Positions 34,079 to 48,714 are shown, counted from the first letter of the stretch. The stretch: DNA of 64,000 bases from Mya arenaria (GCF_026914265.1 NC_069124.1:70976402-71040401); one strand, 5' to 3'. Notes: generated by a model from the sequence alone, not told the origin. Numbers and translations are program-made.

Positions 34079-35474
34079 TTGATTAATGAACAATATTTGT
34101 TATATGCTATCAGATGGTCAGTACGAGGCACTGCAAGGAGATTGATAATGCCTCTTGGTGAGAATGCGACAGTGACAGATATTTTAGATAAGTTGGATGC
34201 CATGTTTGGGGATGTGCCCACTCATGGAATAACAATGCAGGAATTTTCAATGCCATACAAATGGCTGATGAAAATGTCACATCAGTTGCATGCAGGTATG
34301 AAACATTGTTACAAACTGCAATTGAAAATGGACATATGTCTTTACAATCACAAAATGATCTGTTACGACACAAATGTTGGACTTCTTTGAATAGTGAGAA
34401 GTTGAATTTAATCTCAATTTTTATGTTTGGTTTAGGGAAATTCACACCGCTGAGAAAGATATTTCACTGTCTATAGCAGAATCGAAAAAAACACAAGTCC
34501 ATGCACATGACCATGTTTTAGCATCTGAGAATAGTTTAGACGGTAGGTTTAATCAGATAGCAAAAAACGTTGAAAGATGAAATTTCTTTAGTCGAAACTG
34601 GGATGGAGATTAAATACAAGTCGAGAGGATTAGGACCCAAAACACAAGAACAACAGACATGCAACCTATCCTCTAATCAATCTTTCTCTAACAATCTTCA
34701 AAACAACAGAAGGGATGGATATGGGCAATTTCGGGGTAGATGCAGAGGCTTTGGGCAGAATCAGTGAAAAGAGTCACCGCTTCTGTTGTGGACCATACAG
34801 TGGCTGGTGAAAGTAATGATTCTGATTCTTTTTCCCATCTGGTAGGCGAATCGAATCACACTATGGTTATGATTAATGGGGCCCATATTTCTTTAATTTC
34901 ACAGAATTCACTGATGAAATACCAACCAAACCAGTCATCAGACCATTGGAGAGTCTTGGTTTGAGAATTCGGCAGCAAATGGTACAAAAAATGATTATTT
35001 AGGTTACATTTAATGTACTTTATCTGTTGATTTTCAGAGTGCTCCTTTGTATGTACCATTGTTTGTAATCCCCGATAACAAGTTCAGTACTTATTATCCA
35101 GTTATTCTTGGTACTAACGTGATTCGTTTGTTCCGTGATAGCTCATCTGATGGATTACCCGTGGCAGTTGGCAGTTGGCAGTAGACAGTTTGAGTTACTT
35201 TTGATCTCATGTTAAGTAGTTTGGTAAAAGGTCTATGAGGTAAGCACCCTATCAAACCTCAACTCAGACATTTTTGGCAAGAAATATTGATCACAAGATT
35301 ACAAAAGTAATTACAGAAAATTTCAACCATGGTAATCCAGGACCATGAAGGACTTATTTATGGGTTTGTGAAGCTGAGTAACAGTTCTTCAATCATTTGT
35401 GGGTGGGTACTGACTATAAACCGAAGTATACTTAACAAAAAAGGAAGCGTTCATCAAACATTGAACAGCTGATA

Positions 35475-36571
35475 ATGAATAAAAAAAGCCAATCAAACGG
35501 GTGTACAAATGGAGATGTAGCAAATGCAACGGAGAGCGACCCTCGAAAACGAACACGAGAGGAATTATGCATCATAAATGAACATGAGTTAAATGTACCA
35601 AACCAAAATGAAACAACAAAACAAAATAAACCAAAGAAAAAGAAAAGCAATAAATCAAAAGAACAGTCAGAAACTTATGAAAAACCATTTGAGCTAGCTG
35701 ACAACATAAATGAAATCAAATCAGTCATGAAACAACTAAACTCTTTTAACAAAAAACTATCCAACGTGATCACGAACGATGACAGATACATCAATGATAT
35801 AGTAGAAAGAGTCGTTGAAAAAATATGTGCAGAAAATAACTGCAAAAGATGAGGATGCCATCCAGGAAATTCTTGACAAACTAGTCAAGAAAAAGATAAA
35901 TGAAATAAAGACAAGTTTAGGAAAGCGCGTTAAGTTGCCAGTACTTGAATGCAGCTTTTTGAAAAATCTGAAGAAAATGACAAACTAAAAAAACAACAAA
36001 TAGACAACTTAAACAAGACAATAAATGAAAAACAAGAAAAAATATTTGATACAGACTGAATTTTAAAGCATGAAACAACGCAGACAAAGAAAGGAATGAA
36101 ATATCTGGAACAAACCACAATTAACAACATCCGTGTGTACGGTCAACCAGACTTCGACGCGCACGAAACTCCATCTAACACCATAACAACAATCTTAAAA
36201 GAAATCAAGAACTTGCAGCTCGACATTAATAAAACAGATATAGATACTGGGCATCGCGCTGGGAAATATCGAATTAACAAGCCCAGGCCTAATTTCACCA
36301 GGTTTGTGTCGAGATTAACTAAAGATAGTGTGGTGCGACACAAAAAGACACTTGGACAAAGGAAAATATTAGTCAATGATGATCTCACTCCCTTAACCAG
36401 CAAGTTTTAACTTCGATACGACTTAAAATGCAAGACGAGATTAAGTCAGTATGGACCAGGAATGGCCGCATATCACTCAGACGCCACGACGAAACTAGTA
36501 CGCACGTTGAATTGGACGACTATGAGCAATGGCTAGAACTATCTTTGTCTCAGCAGTATTGCCAACACTAA
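35475..36571 (+). mobile_element. LINE ORF1-like region
   Basis: The first frame (35475-35852) is a basic, Lys/Asn-rich N-terminus followed by a helical, coiled-coil-like part. After a frame change around 35.85-36.1 kb, the stretch 36096-36571 contains INNIRVYGQPD, DIDTGHRAGKY and RKILVNDDLTP, in the order of the RRM-like and C-terminal domains of L1-type ORF1 RNA-binding proteins. It continues past 36410 in another frame to a stop at 36571. It is therefore decayed. It lies inside the Gypsy fossil, and no ORF2 follows it on the same strand. Confidence 0.6.
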
Positions 36572-37237
36572 TTAACATACGAGCTTTTGTGAACCAGTAT
36601 AGCTGCATCGATGACACTAGTATAAACACACAAATCATCACACCGAAAAGGTCATTATTGTCACTATTTACTGTATGATTAACTGGTTATGGTAAAGGGG
36701 CTTTTATCAAGTATTAATACATATGTTGAATTCCATATCATTCAGGCATGAAATGTCATTCGCCAAAACGTGTACACCAAATCATGCATTTAAAGCTTTA
36801 TCCTTAATTTAAATCGCACAACATTAGTTGCTCGTTTTTCTACTGTATTTGCTCACTCTTTTGTTACATTTGTCCGACTTTGTTGATCAATTGATCGAAG
36901 TTTTATATCATGATTTGCACCATTTAAAGCATATAGTGGCAATGAAACAAGTTTGCTTTAAGGCTTTTTTCATGTTTTGTAGCACAATTGTACCAGTGTT
37001 GACATGTTATTTTAGGCATTAAATGTCATAGTTCAATAGAAATAATTTGTAACTTTTTTCCATATCTTGTAGCTAAATTGAACGATGCTTTTAGCACGCG
37101 GTATAGGCTTCGCGCATGCATATGTATTAGATTGTACACCAAAGTACATATAGTTTAATATGAATGCAGAAAATGTTCAAAAAAATATTTTGGAATTAAA
37201 ATTAACTTATGTTTGTATAACATATTTATTAGGCATA

Positions 37238-37414
37238 TAATGTCATATCTCAATAGTTCGTACAGCATTGAATGCACATATGATCATATCTCAATAGTTC
37301 GTACAGCATTGAATGCACATATGATCATATCTCAATAGTTCGTACAGCATTGAATGCACATATAATGTCATATCTCAATAGTTCGTACAGCATTGAATGC
37401 ACATATGATCATAT
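37238..37414. repeat. 41-bp tandem repeat, about 4.3 copies
   Basis: The unit is CATATCTCAATAGTTCGTAC, then AGCATTGAATGCACATATGAT, with near-identical copies. It lies in AT-rich DNA between the two LINE segments. Confidence 0.92.
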
Positions 37415-38351
37415 CTTTAGCTGATGAAACACGTCTAGTTTTTAGTTTTTTATTTAAGGTAGCAATGAAACAACCTTGTTACAAAATTTAATGTTTTTTT
37501 CTTTCTTTTTGATAGCTGAATAATTTGCATTCAATATTTTAGATATTTTTTATGGATATTAAAATGGTAACTATAAGCCTGAATATCGAATATTTAGCAT
37601 AATAAAAGATAAAAATATACAGTACAAAATACACTTATACCTAATGCTGCCTTTATCCGTCCAACGTTATTGGTTTTCATTTCGTTTTCTTTTCGGAAAA
37701 CCTTAATAGTAGTTGGGTTGTTTGTAAATTGTTTATTTTTTATTCCTTTATATATAAAACCTGTCAAAATGCAAGTTTTTATGCTTTCTTGATATACTTT
37801 AAATATTCAATGCATACAAAGGGAACAAAAGGTAATAGTTTAAAAATAAAACAGTTAACCGTTTTAATCACAAACGTTATGAATGCGAATGTATTTTCTA
37901 ATGCAAAATAATCTGAATAATACTGATTACTTATGCGAAATATATCACTTGTTAGATAATGAAAGATAACACATAATTTAAACCAAGAACAATAGTAGAA
38001 AAGTATAAGGGCAATACTTTCACATTTGGTATATTTTCATGAACATGAAGAAAAATACTTTTGCCTGGAAATATGTATATAAGAGCATGATAAAAAATCT
38101 TACGTTGACCAATATGTTTTTGACATTGAAATAATATATGCAAATCTGTTAAATGATCGCTCCATACACGTCGTTTATGATATTACAGTTTTTCTACATA
38201 ATAGAATGAAGTTAGCATGTTCGGTATGTTTTCTTTAATTGAATCCGTATTAATAGATTATTATATGAAATTCTTGTTTACGCAATTTGTGTTCCAGTTT
38301 TTAGGAAACAATAAACCACATGTTCTGGGAGTGATATATCATACAAGACCT

Positions 38352-41300
38352 GTGGAATAACAGAACAGAACAGAACATAAATTGTATTCGACTTAAGCAT
38401 AAAAAGCTCATCGTCACAACACTATGTATAGAAATAATGCATGGCATGTGACAATTATAACATAAGTTCTATTAATAAATCAAGTTTGATATAAGTATTG
38501 TGAGAGTGTGTATAACAATAACAAGACTGTTATCGATATAAAGGTATAATATGAAAAGGTAATGATTTCGGTGATATATAGATCTATATTTATATCTCTC
38601 TCTATATAAATACTGCTCCTCGTTGATTAATACAGCCGCAAGTTCATGCTGCGTGGTACATACAACTTTGTGGCTAACTGTGTAAGGATATTAATATTAC
38701 AAAACAAACAACAACAACAAAAACACACACACGCACACACACACAAAAGGAACAAGAATATTTGCACATCTCGTATGTCCTAAGGATCTACAGATTTAAG
38801 TTCGAACACTACAGTTTATGATACAATCAACAAAACAAAGGCAAAAACATAGCAAATATTTATACTATATTAAGGAATCACGTAATTTGAAGGACTTATC
38901 ACAGTAAAGCACTAACTTCCTTAGGATGGTTTGGTTATAACTTTGCATTAAAACAATATATTTCATCAAACTGGTATGAGTGTAGTAATACTTCAGAATA
39001 CATTGACGTCTAAGGTCCGCATATACTTGACATTTGAGGACGAAATGAAACTCGTTCTCAATATCATTTAAATTACAGAGTGTACATTTTCTATTATTCC
39101 TAGGAACCTTATTGTGTCGACCTATTTCTATATTTAGTTTATGGGATGATAAGCGTAATTTAGATAAAATACTTCTGTACTTTGTATTTTCAACAGGACT
39201 GAGATATGAGGATTGTTCAAAATTTGTCTTAATATCTTTGACTACACCTAGTGACGAAGACAAGTCTAACCCAGACCTCCAATTGCTGATATAAATATCT
39301 CTGAGTCTACATTTTAGTACGGGAACAAATACGTCCATTTTTACCGACTCATGGTATAACCATAATTCATAAAGACCAGATGATTGGAGAATGTCCTCAA
39401 GCTTTGATGCCCAGTTGTAGAAGAATGATTTTCAACACTATAATTTTGATCATGTAATATAACATTTAAAATGCAATTATCTTCCTTGACTATATGAAGT
39501 TTACAAAACTTTTTGTGGACTCTTTCTACCACGTCCGAATTTATATACCCCCAGACTTCAGAGGACTGATACGTATGCACCAAAAAGATTAAACATTATA
39601 TCTATTGGCACTTTAATATTACGGACTAGTGCCAGCAAAGAGTGAAATGATCTCAACCCCTTTCCAGCTTAAGTTTTTGTTGCATGCATAAATGCACCGC
39701 CACTACTAAATACAATTCCTAAATAATTAAACGAGCTAATAATTTCCACTTCCTTATTGTCATAAAACCATTTATCATTAATACCTAGTCTTTCACCCTT
39801 TCTGCACACCATTACCTTAGTCTTATCTATATTAACGGTGAGGTTCCATTTGCGACAGTATGAATGTAAACTATTTAGAGAATTCTGCAATCCTGCCTTA
39901 GTCTCTGATACAATAGCCGCATCGTCGGCAAAAAGCAGCAAATCAATTCAAATATGGTCAATGTTAATTCCGACGTCAAGGTTTTCTTGTAAATGCATTT
40001 CAATATCATTAAGAGAAAAAAATATCGGCGAGGATATCTCTCCTTGAAACAGGCCAATGTCACTATTAAAAAAATCTGATAATGTTCCCAAGTGTTTTAC
40101 ACATAGATTCACTTCATTATACATTGATCTTACTAGGGACAAAACTTTACCATCGATTCCCAACTAAATAAATTTATACCAGAGTCTGTTTCTATCAATG
40201 CAATCGTAAGCTTTTTTATAATCAATAAAACAACAGTAAAGCTTTTTTTCATTCAAACTGCTTTTGAATCAATGAATGCAAAATAAAAACCGGATCCACA
40301 GTACTGTACTTATTTTTAAACACGAATTGCGCATCTGTTAATAGACTATTTTCCTCCGCCCACGCTTTTAGTCTTTCATTCAATATAACAGTGAATAATT
40401 TTGAAAAACAGCTAGTAAGAGTTATCCCCCTATAATTATTTGGATCTGATTGATCACCCTTTTTATGGATTGGGATAATAACACCAGATGCCCAAGAACT
40501 TGGAAATGACTCAATGTCCAATATATGATTAAAAAAAGAATTCAATGGCCCAATGATTAGTGGAACTGATACCTTAAAATACTCGTAAAATACATTGTCG
40601 ATAGAGGCTGCCTTATTTGAGCCTAGTATCCAATTGCTCTTTTAATTTCATCATTTATGATAGGTGCATCCAATGAATCAAACGTAACATTATGTTCTAC
40701 CTCTGCATCAAACTGGCCAACAAAATCATCATTGTCATCATTATCACGAGAGTCAACACCTGCCATGAGGTTACTAAAAAAAGTCCGAAATTCCTCGTTA
40801 GTGATATTATCGGCACCTTTTACCATTTTCGATGTTTAAATATTTTCCAAAATTCTCTTGGGGTCTTTTGTCTTAGACCATTCATTTTACGACAACGTGC
40901 ATAGTTAAATATATTTTTAGACTTTCGACACTGATACTTGTAGTCTTTCTTCGCGCTATACAAAGATGCTCTATCAATATCAGAATGGTTATGATTAAAT
41001 TGACGCACTGCATTTTTATATATTTCATATTTATGTTTACGCAAATCGTCAAACCAATCCTGTTTCCTATTTCAATCATGTTTCCGACATTTCTGTTTTT
41101 AGATGTTTTACGAAAATACTAATTTCCGTTATCACATTTTTTTTTGGGTAAAAATCGATGTCAATCTATCAACATTCCCTTCCCCGCTAATCTCAGTATT
41201 TATATCATGTATCAGACTATCAATATTTGGTGTTATATCCCTAACAAAAGAATCCGTGAATTTTGTATCAAATTTATAAAATGTGAATTCATTATTTCCA

Positions 41301-41928
41301 TCGCTTGGATACCGATGCACTGTTTTATTTTAAATGAGAAGGACAGAGGATGGTTAAAAAACGTATTAAAATCCCCGACTGTGAAATCTGCAATCAGATC
41401 AAAATTATCATGGTGTGTCAACAAATAATCAACTACACTGGCCCCGTTATAGGTCATACAGGTAAAATTCCCACGGTCTCCTGGCCATCGACCGTTAACT
41501 ATACGCTGATTGGTTGCCTTGCACAGGTCAAATAAGTATTCACCAAAGCGATTGGAAGTGAAATCTCGCGAGACGCGAGGCGTAGGTGTATCTATGGCAA
41601 TTACGTCATTTACATTTATACTACGATCGCATTGAATGAAATCCGCTTTACTACTAGTCCTACTATTTAAATCGCCCGACAAAAATATTTTCCCACGTTG
41701 GCTAAACAATAAAATATCTTGTTCTAAATGGGTAAAAATGTCAACATTATACATGTTATGAACCGGATATAACTCCGGAGCAATGCATGTAAAGCAAATA
41801 TATAGATCATCATCAATATGGAAGAAGTTTTTATCTAGTCTTATCCATATAATACTATCAATTGTGTTTTTTATTAAATGCACACCATTTCGAATGTCAT
41901 CTTTATTAACTTGAAAAGCTTTCTCCAC
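38352..41928 (-). mobile_element. LINE (non-LTR retrotransposon), ORF2, 5'-truncated and decayed
   Basis: Reading down the - strand: apurinic endonuclease C-terminal half (41928-41233, with GKIFLSGDLNSRTS), a linker (41320-40820), reverse transcriptase (40545-39669, with VIIPIHKKGDQSDPNNYRGI, LFQGEISSPIFF and the catalytic LLFADDAAIV), and a C-terminal domain with the C-x2-C...H zinc-knuckle-like end (CTLCNLNDIENEFHF, 39338-38865). The frame changes several times, so it is not functional. The 3' end is a (TTCTG)n tail, seen on + as CAGAACAGAACAGAAC at 38361-38376. The N-terminal half of the endonuclease is missing. The layout fits the Jockey/CR1-type group; clade not settled. Confidence 0.85.
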
Positions 41929-42440
41929 TCAAAATATATTAGAAATCAATTATGAATTGAACTATATTAAAAAAATAAATTTTATTAGGAATAAACGTTG
42001 AAATAAATTATAGCTGCATTAACTTCATGGTAATACTTCTAAAATAGTAAAAATACTGCAATTTTGTTTAAAAAAAAACAGAGAAATAATTCCTACATTC
42101 CGAAAGTTTTGAAAAATACTTATACATTTGAATCAACATTGAACGTTTAATAGCTATAATGAAAGAAAAATAAAATGTCCATTTGCAAAACTGGGATTTA
42201 CTTTCATAATTATCAGATATATTATGCATTTTTATAAAGCAAGTTTGTCTCTCAAAAAATCTTCTTCTATTTTTTATGGGCTTTTCCTTTCTTTTTTTAT
42301 TATTAGTTTCGCCTCATTCCTTAATTTCTATATAAAAAAGTAGCAAAACAATTGGTTTTTATATGAAAAATAATATTTTTATAATTTTCAAATGTTCTCC
42401 AAGTGTAGTTGTATGAAATGCTTTTTATACAAGTTTGAAT
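41929..42440. other. AT-rich gap between LINE and Gypsy resumption
   Basis: I see no coding or structural feature. It probably contains the junction where the nested material ends and the older fossil resumes. Confidence 0.4.
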
Positions 42441-45400
42441 AAAAAAAGAAAAGAAAAAGGATGAAACAGTCTGGGTCATTGGCTAGAATTGCTGTCAATG
42501 TATGTAATATGCCTGCAAAGCCTACACATAAAACTTAAAGTTACACCTTGCCAGATAACGGTGGATGTTGTTGACAATTTGGCCTCTGAATTACCTAGTT
42601 CCCCGACTCATGAAGAGATAGGAACAGATCTTGGTGTTAAAATTAACTCTGATAATTTGACCCAAAAGCAACTCTTTCGGGTCCACCAGGTCTTGGGTAA
42701 CAGGAAAGGTCTTTTCCACCGGACCAACAGACATTGCTTGCGCTATGCTACTAAAGCATAAGATTGTGCATGAAGACGCTAACCCATTCAAGCAACCGTA
42801 CATAAAGATACACCTGGAATGTATGAAGGGGTACGTCAGCATGTTAAGGAGATGTTGGAGGCAGGTGTCATAAAGGAATCTGATAGCCCTTATTTAAGCA
42901 ATGTGGTCTTAGTTAGAAAGAAAGATGGTAGTCTCAGATTGTGCATAGATTGGCGCTATTTGAACTAAAAAACTAGGAAAGATGCTTATATGTTGCCTAG
43001 ACTTGATGATATAGTTGATACATTAGTAGGTTCTTCCATGTTTTCTAAACTTGATTTAAGATCTGAGTACTGGAATGTTGAAATGCAAGAAAATAGCAAG
43101 CAGTACACAGTAGGAAATCTTGGATTTTACGAGTGGAATAGGGTGGGTTTTGGATTGTCCAACGCATATGCAACATTCCAGCGTCTTTGCGATAAAACTA
43201 TGGGAGAACTACACCTAAGAGAATGTTTAGTTTTCATTGATGATATTCTTTTTTCCCAAACAACTTTGAAGAGCATGTGAAGCGTTTGGAGTCAGTATTA
43301 TCAAGTTATCAGACAATGGATTAAAGTTGAAACCCTCCAAATGTGAGCTATTCATGTCTATTTTCTATTTAGGACACACCCTTTTTGCCGAAGGAGTTCA
43401 TACTAATCTAGAGAAGACTGCAGCTGTTGAGAGGTGGCCGATTCCAAGGAATTAAAAGAGATAGGCATTTTCTAGGGTTTTGCAGGGTATTTTCGAAGGT
43501 TTGTTCCGAACTACGCTTCGAGTGTTAAACCTTTAGATGCATTGCTTAAAGGCGCAGAAATAGCCCTGTAGTTTGGCATTGGGGAAAGGAACAACCGTTA
43601 GCTTTGCCAATAAGTTGATAACTGCTCCTGTACCGGCCTTTGCAGATTATTCCGAGCCATTTATCCTGCATACCGCCAATTCAGAATCTGGTTTAGGTGC
43701 TTATACCAGAAACAGGATGATGGTACAGAGCGTTTCATAGCCTACGTTAGTCGAAGTTTGAGGCCAAGTGAGTTGCAATATCCTGCACACAAACTTGAAT
43801 TTCTCGCTTTGAAATGGGCTGTATCAGAAAATTTCAATAATTATTTGCAGGCAATACTTTTGAAGAAGTGTCTGATAATAATCCCTGGACATATGTTTTC
43901 ACTACAGCAAAGATGGATGCAGTCAGTCACTGTTGGGTTGCAGCTTTAGCAAATTTCAAATTTTCATTGCGTTACAGGCAAGGCATGTTAAATGCTGACA
44001 CTGATGGAATTTCAAGAATTCAAGTTTTTTGATGTTGTTCAAGCTGTCTGTGGAGCTGCTATAACAGATGTACCACTTGTTCTTGTGTTTCTACTGCTTC
44101 TGAATCTCCATCGGACAGTTTCGAAGATGACCATATTTACAGCATGCAGCAAATCAACAGAAATGTAAAACAGACAATAGATCCAATAATTTCTAGGGCA
44201 GTTGGTCTGTTGCGCAGTGGTTCTCGCCCAAGGAAGGAGGTGTACGAGAAGCAGTCAATGCAAGTGCAGCGTTTCATTATGGAGTAGAGCCGACTCATTT
44301 TAAAAATGGAGTTTTGTGTAGAACCATTAAACAGGACAGTCAGTTATGTAAACAAAAAGTTCATCCAATTTATTACATGAACAGAGCTCTCCAAGGTATA
44401 CGTGATGATGTTGGGCATCCCAGTAAAAAAGAAAACCTTGTTGTTAGCCAGGCAACGATTTTACTGGCCAGGGTTTGAAATGGATGTAAATGTTTTGGAA
44501 GCAAATTGTTGACGCTGTATACACAGGAAGTCGCCAATCCCTACAGCTGAATAAGTAAACATTACAATCAGTAGGCCTTTGGAACTTGTTTGTATAGATT
44601 TTTTACTTAAGACATAACAAAGGGAGGCTATGAGCATGTCTTAGTAATAACATATCATTTTACCAGGTATACGCAAGCTGGGCTATATCGCACCCAGACA
44701 GCACAGACAACAGTTAACGCTCGTTATGACATTTTGTTTTTCAGAATTTATTCATTTTCAGAGAAGCTTCATAGTGACCAGGGCCGCAATTTTAAGAGTA
44801 ATGTGATAAAAAATAAACTCGTTGGTTCAAAAAAGACTCGCATGACACCCTATCATGCCCATACAAACTCTTCAGAACGGTTAAATCAGATTTTTATTAA
44901 AAAGTTATGTATCTTAGAAGCAGAAAAGAAAGTTGATTTGGAGACATACTTGGCGCCTATTGTTCAAGCATACAATGCTACAATATTTGATTCAACTGTC
45001 TTTTCTCCTCAATTCCTAATATTTGGGTGGCACCCAAGATTAACAATTGATGTTTATTTTGGAATTGGGTCCAAAGAAGGATCTGCAGATCGTCGGACTT
45101 ATGTAGCAAAATTTCGCAGAGACTGGAGTTTGCATACAAACTAGCTTCAAATGAGGCCGTCAAACAGGGCGCAATGGGTAAACGCTATTATGATAGGAAA
45201 GTTAAGGCTTAAAGTTGGTAGTTGGTGACCCGATTCTTGTTTTGTCAGTAGTTCATCAAGGAAGACACAAGTTAGCTGAACGATGTGAGGAACATCCTTA
45301 CACTCCTTACGCGGATATCTTAGTGTATGCACGTACTCTGCATCGTAATATGTTATTGAAATTTGGTTGAGTCTGGTGTCCAATGTCCCCAGAGAGCTAA

Positions 45401-46384
45401 AAGAACAACTAAGGCTAAGTATGTGGCATTTAACAGCCTGAGTCTGAGTCTGATGCAAGTTCGGAGTCCTCTGAGCGTTATGTCATACCCCAGAGAAGGC
45501 CGATCCGGTAAAAAATAGTAGTGAAATCTTCTGTTAGTACAAACTCCATTTATGATTTTCAGGCCGAAGACACTACTCGACTCGATGGAACTCCATCTCG
45601 TGATTACGCTTAACAACAGTCGCAGCATACTGACATAGAGGCATATGATTCCACACCAGCAATAATAGGAAGTACTAGCTTTCCATTTGTTAAAGAACAA
45701 CTAGAGGAGGTACTTCCCAACATTTCAGTTAAGGTACCCCCGAACAGTCCAGCTGACGTACTCCCCAAGAGGCCAACCAGAGTCCGTTAGCCACCATAGA
45801 GATATGGCAAGTGGGTGTACCAGATGGAAGCTGAGTTTCCTACAGTTGTTTATGTCTAAGATTTAGAAATGCTCCTTGTTAAACAGTAGTGTTGTCGTTA
45901 ATGTATGTATTCTTGTTTTTTTTGATAATTCTGTTTTATTGTCAGACAAAAAATATTTAAATAAAAACTCGGTTCATGATTTTCTTTTTTCTATATTATT
46001 CTGTATGTTTAGTTTTTCTTTATTAATATTTACTAAAATATAATTTCAGTTTGAGAATGTCAGGAGTGGGGTGGGTGCGGGGTCTTTTGTTTATTTATAT
46101 TTTGTTTTATAATCGGTTTTTTATTGACCTTTGATGTAATGACCTAAGTGTGTATAATATCATGTTTTAAATTAGATATTTTGAGCTCAGGTTTCAATGT
46201 ACTATGGAACTAGTATATTTATTTTTTATTTATTAATATTAACTTGAATATAATTTCAGGTTAAAGACCGTCAGGTATGTCTTTTGTTTATTTATATTTC
46301 GTTTTATAATCAGCTCAGGTTTCAATGTACTATGGATAAGTACATTTGCACATTGCTTTTTAGTCACTGTGATGTAATAATATA

Positions 46385-47582
46385 TAGAGGATATTTGTTT
46401 TATTTCAGAGTAAGATCGTATTTTATTTCACGAGTGTCATAGAAAACCATATTTTCACGAGTGGCGAAGCCACGAGTGAAAATGAAGTTTTTTTATGATC
46501 ACGAGTGAAATTAAATACGATCTTACACTGAAATAAAACAAATTTTCTGTTTGTTTTATGCTTATTTTCGGAGTTTTATTTGTTTTTTATTTATTTCTGA
46601 ATTACCTCCTATTTTGAAAAGGGTGGGTTTTACGCCGCTACCCGTGGGGCGCCCCTCATGCATAATTATAGCTGTCAACTTTTCTATTTTCGGTTTGCTG
46701 AGAAATAGTTCTCTGCTATTTATTCTTATAGCTTAATATTCGCTCGTTTTTTATTGCAAAGCTTTATGAACAGTAAACAATGAAGTTTTATAAGTGCACA
46801 TATGTTCCAAAAAATAATGAAAACACTTTTATTTTAAGATGGGCATGAATACATAACCAAATTACTACGCCGCTATTTAAAGAATGAAAATTTGGAAGGT
46901 CAAATGTGTTAGCAAAACAAATGTGGATACTCATTGGATTTCAAACATTCTTCTTAGTTAAAGACTGCATGTGTTTCGTAGTAAATTAATATTCAGTCAT
47001 CTTACTGTCAGAGACCAGTCTGTTTCGCTTTAAAACAGGTTTGTTTTCCAGATAAAGAGTGAATGCCACGCTAGTTTGTTGACACATTTTGAGGTGTGGG
47101 TGGGGTAAAAAATATTGGATCTATCTGTAAATTGTTGTGTGAATTTTCCAGGAAGCTCATTTTACGTACTACAACAGCAAACAGTTCAAAATACATTTGA
47201 ACGATGATATAAAATTTTATTTATGTTCGAAAAGTTGTTTTTGTCTGTAATTTGTTTGGTATGAAAGCAAATGTTCGAACATTCAGCTTCAAAGATCAGG
47301 AAAATGTTTGAAAAACGGGATAACCGGTAATAAACGGTAAGTTGTTAATTTCCAATTATATATTTATTTAAATTTATAAAACATTTCTTTAATTCTTAAA
47401 CATTTTTGACATAATTTACTGAAGTCCAGTGGTCTGTTTTGATCAAGGCAAGTACATGTAACAACAAAGGAATTTAAAAGTAGTTCTGAAAGTTGATATT
47501 TTCACTCCTTATTTTGCAGTGAAAATATCAAATTTATATTTTCACTGTTGTTATTTCACTGTTAAAACCCCATATTTCATCA
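46385..47582. mobile_element. Non-autonomous copy of the Crypton-associated repeat
   Basis: It starts TAGAGGATATTTG, then an imperfect palindrome (46390-46545, arms of about 75 bp containing ATTTCACGAGTG and CACTCGTG), then about 1.05 kb that matches 55,870-56,938 nearly throughout (CGCCGCTACCCGTGGGG, TGTCAGAGACCAGTCTGTTT and AAAACCCCATATTTCATC are shared). It lacks the recombinase-coding insert that the second copy carries between the palindrome arms. Confidence 0.75.
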
Positions 47583-48714
47583 CTTTTACTGCAGGTAGTG
47601 GTGGCGCTGTCGAGTATGTTTTGCGCCCGACGTAACATTATGGTCTGAGGCGGATCCAGGAATCGACGTTAGAGGGGGCGGGGAGCTCCCCCATATCCGC
47701 TAGAGAAGGCTTTGACGTGTAATCCGTATATTTTGTGAGAAAAGAAATCAATTTTATTGAAGCTGTTTGTTTTAGTAAAAGCCATGCACCGATAAATGCC
47801 CGTAGCATTTGTGGCATGCCTCCATGTTTGTTTACTCTGGAACACGCTTTCGGGAAAGTGTGTGGAATTATGACCTGGAGGTAATCATACGGTTTGGCGC
47901 ATGATCTTTGTATTAGGGACCGGCAATGGTGCTCAAGTCCTCGATTTATTTTTGTTTCGATCTATCGTTAGTATATTTTAGATAAAAAAGAAGGAATAAT
48001 GGTCGGGACTATGCCCGTAACTCGATCGATCGCCAGTTTTTAAACGATCACATGTTCGAACGATCGCAGTTTCACATACATGTACCTCATGATGAAGTAA
48101 GAAATACATTTATATTTGTAAAAGGGAAAGAATAAGACCCTTACTAAAATGAAGCTTATAATTAGGTTGGAATATTGATTAAAACACATGTATTAAAGAA
48201 AGCGAAAATATTACTGGTCATTTGTGAGAATGTGGACTCGGAAAACATGAAGTAAAATAGATACATCGTTTTTTATAATTTATATATTATAAGAATTAAA
48301 TTCCGTATACAGCTCTTAACGGTAAACAAAAACACATTATAAGAATGTTTTTTGTTGTCGTATTTTTCGTCTTTTCGCTTCATAAAAAAATGTAAAAATC
48401 CCCACACATAACTTAGTGTATGGATGATAATGTTTTTTGTTCGTCTAAAATGTTAAATATTTCTCGGTTCATTTACCAAATTAAGTTAACCAGCCTTTCT
48501 TCTTATTATTCACAAACAAATGTGATGGCATTTAATTAGATGTTACAGATATTTACAAATAGTTTTCGATAGCTAGTTATATTACGTTATTATCGCCATT
48601 AGATAATATCTTATAAGACTGACTGTAATGTATGTTCCTGTGGTGTTCCCCGAACCATTCATACCGCATGTACGGGTATATTATTAAAAGTGTACTTGCA
48701 AAAAGGCTACTGCA
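47583..48714. other. Intergenic DNA without recognised feature
   Basis: Short CGATCGATCG-rich phrases occur near 48,010-48,060. Nothing coding is recognised. Confidence 0.4.

Larger units (their letters stand above)
34079..45860 (+). mobile_element. Ty3/Gypsy-type LTR retrotransposon fossil, broken, split by LINE material
   Basis: The parts appear in the usual order on the + strand: Gag-like coding at 34.1-34.8 kb, the end of an aspartic-protease region at 35.0-35.2 kb, then after a gap filled by other elements, reverse transcriptase at 42.5-43.3 kb, RNase H-like at 43.6-43.95 kb and integrase-like at 44.2-45.15 kb. Gene order and the reverse-transcriptase/integrase arrangement indicate the Ty3/Gypsy group. 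It is clearly broken, with more than five breaks, and I recognised no terminal repeats on either side. The decay and the later insertion within it indicate an old copy. Confidence 0.8.

Noticed and set aside
35475-41928. A single LINE copy inverted by twin priming
   Set aside because: Twin priming would place the inverted 5' segment on the other side of ORF2, beyond 41.9 kb, so the observed order needs another explanation.
45860-46384. Terminal repeat of the Gypsy-type fossil
   Set aside because: The T-rich sequence after the integrase region has internal similarity ('ataatttcag', 'tttgtttatttatatt') but I found no matching copy upstream of 34 kb.
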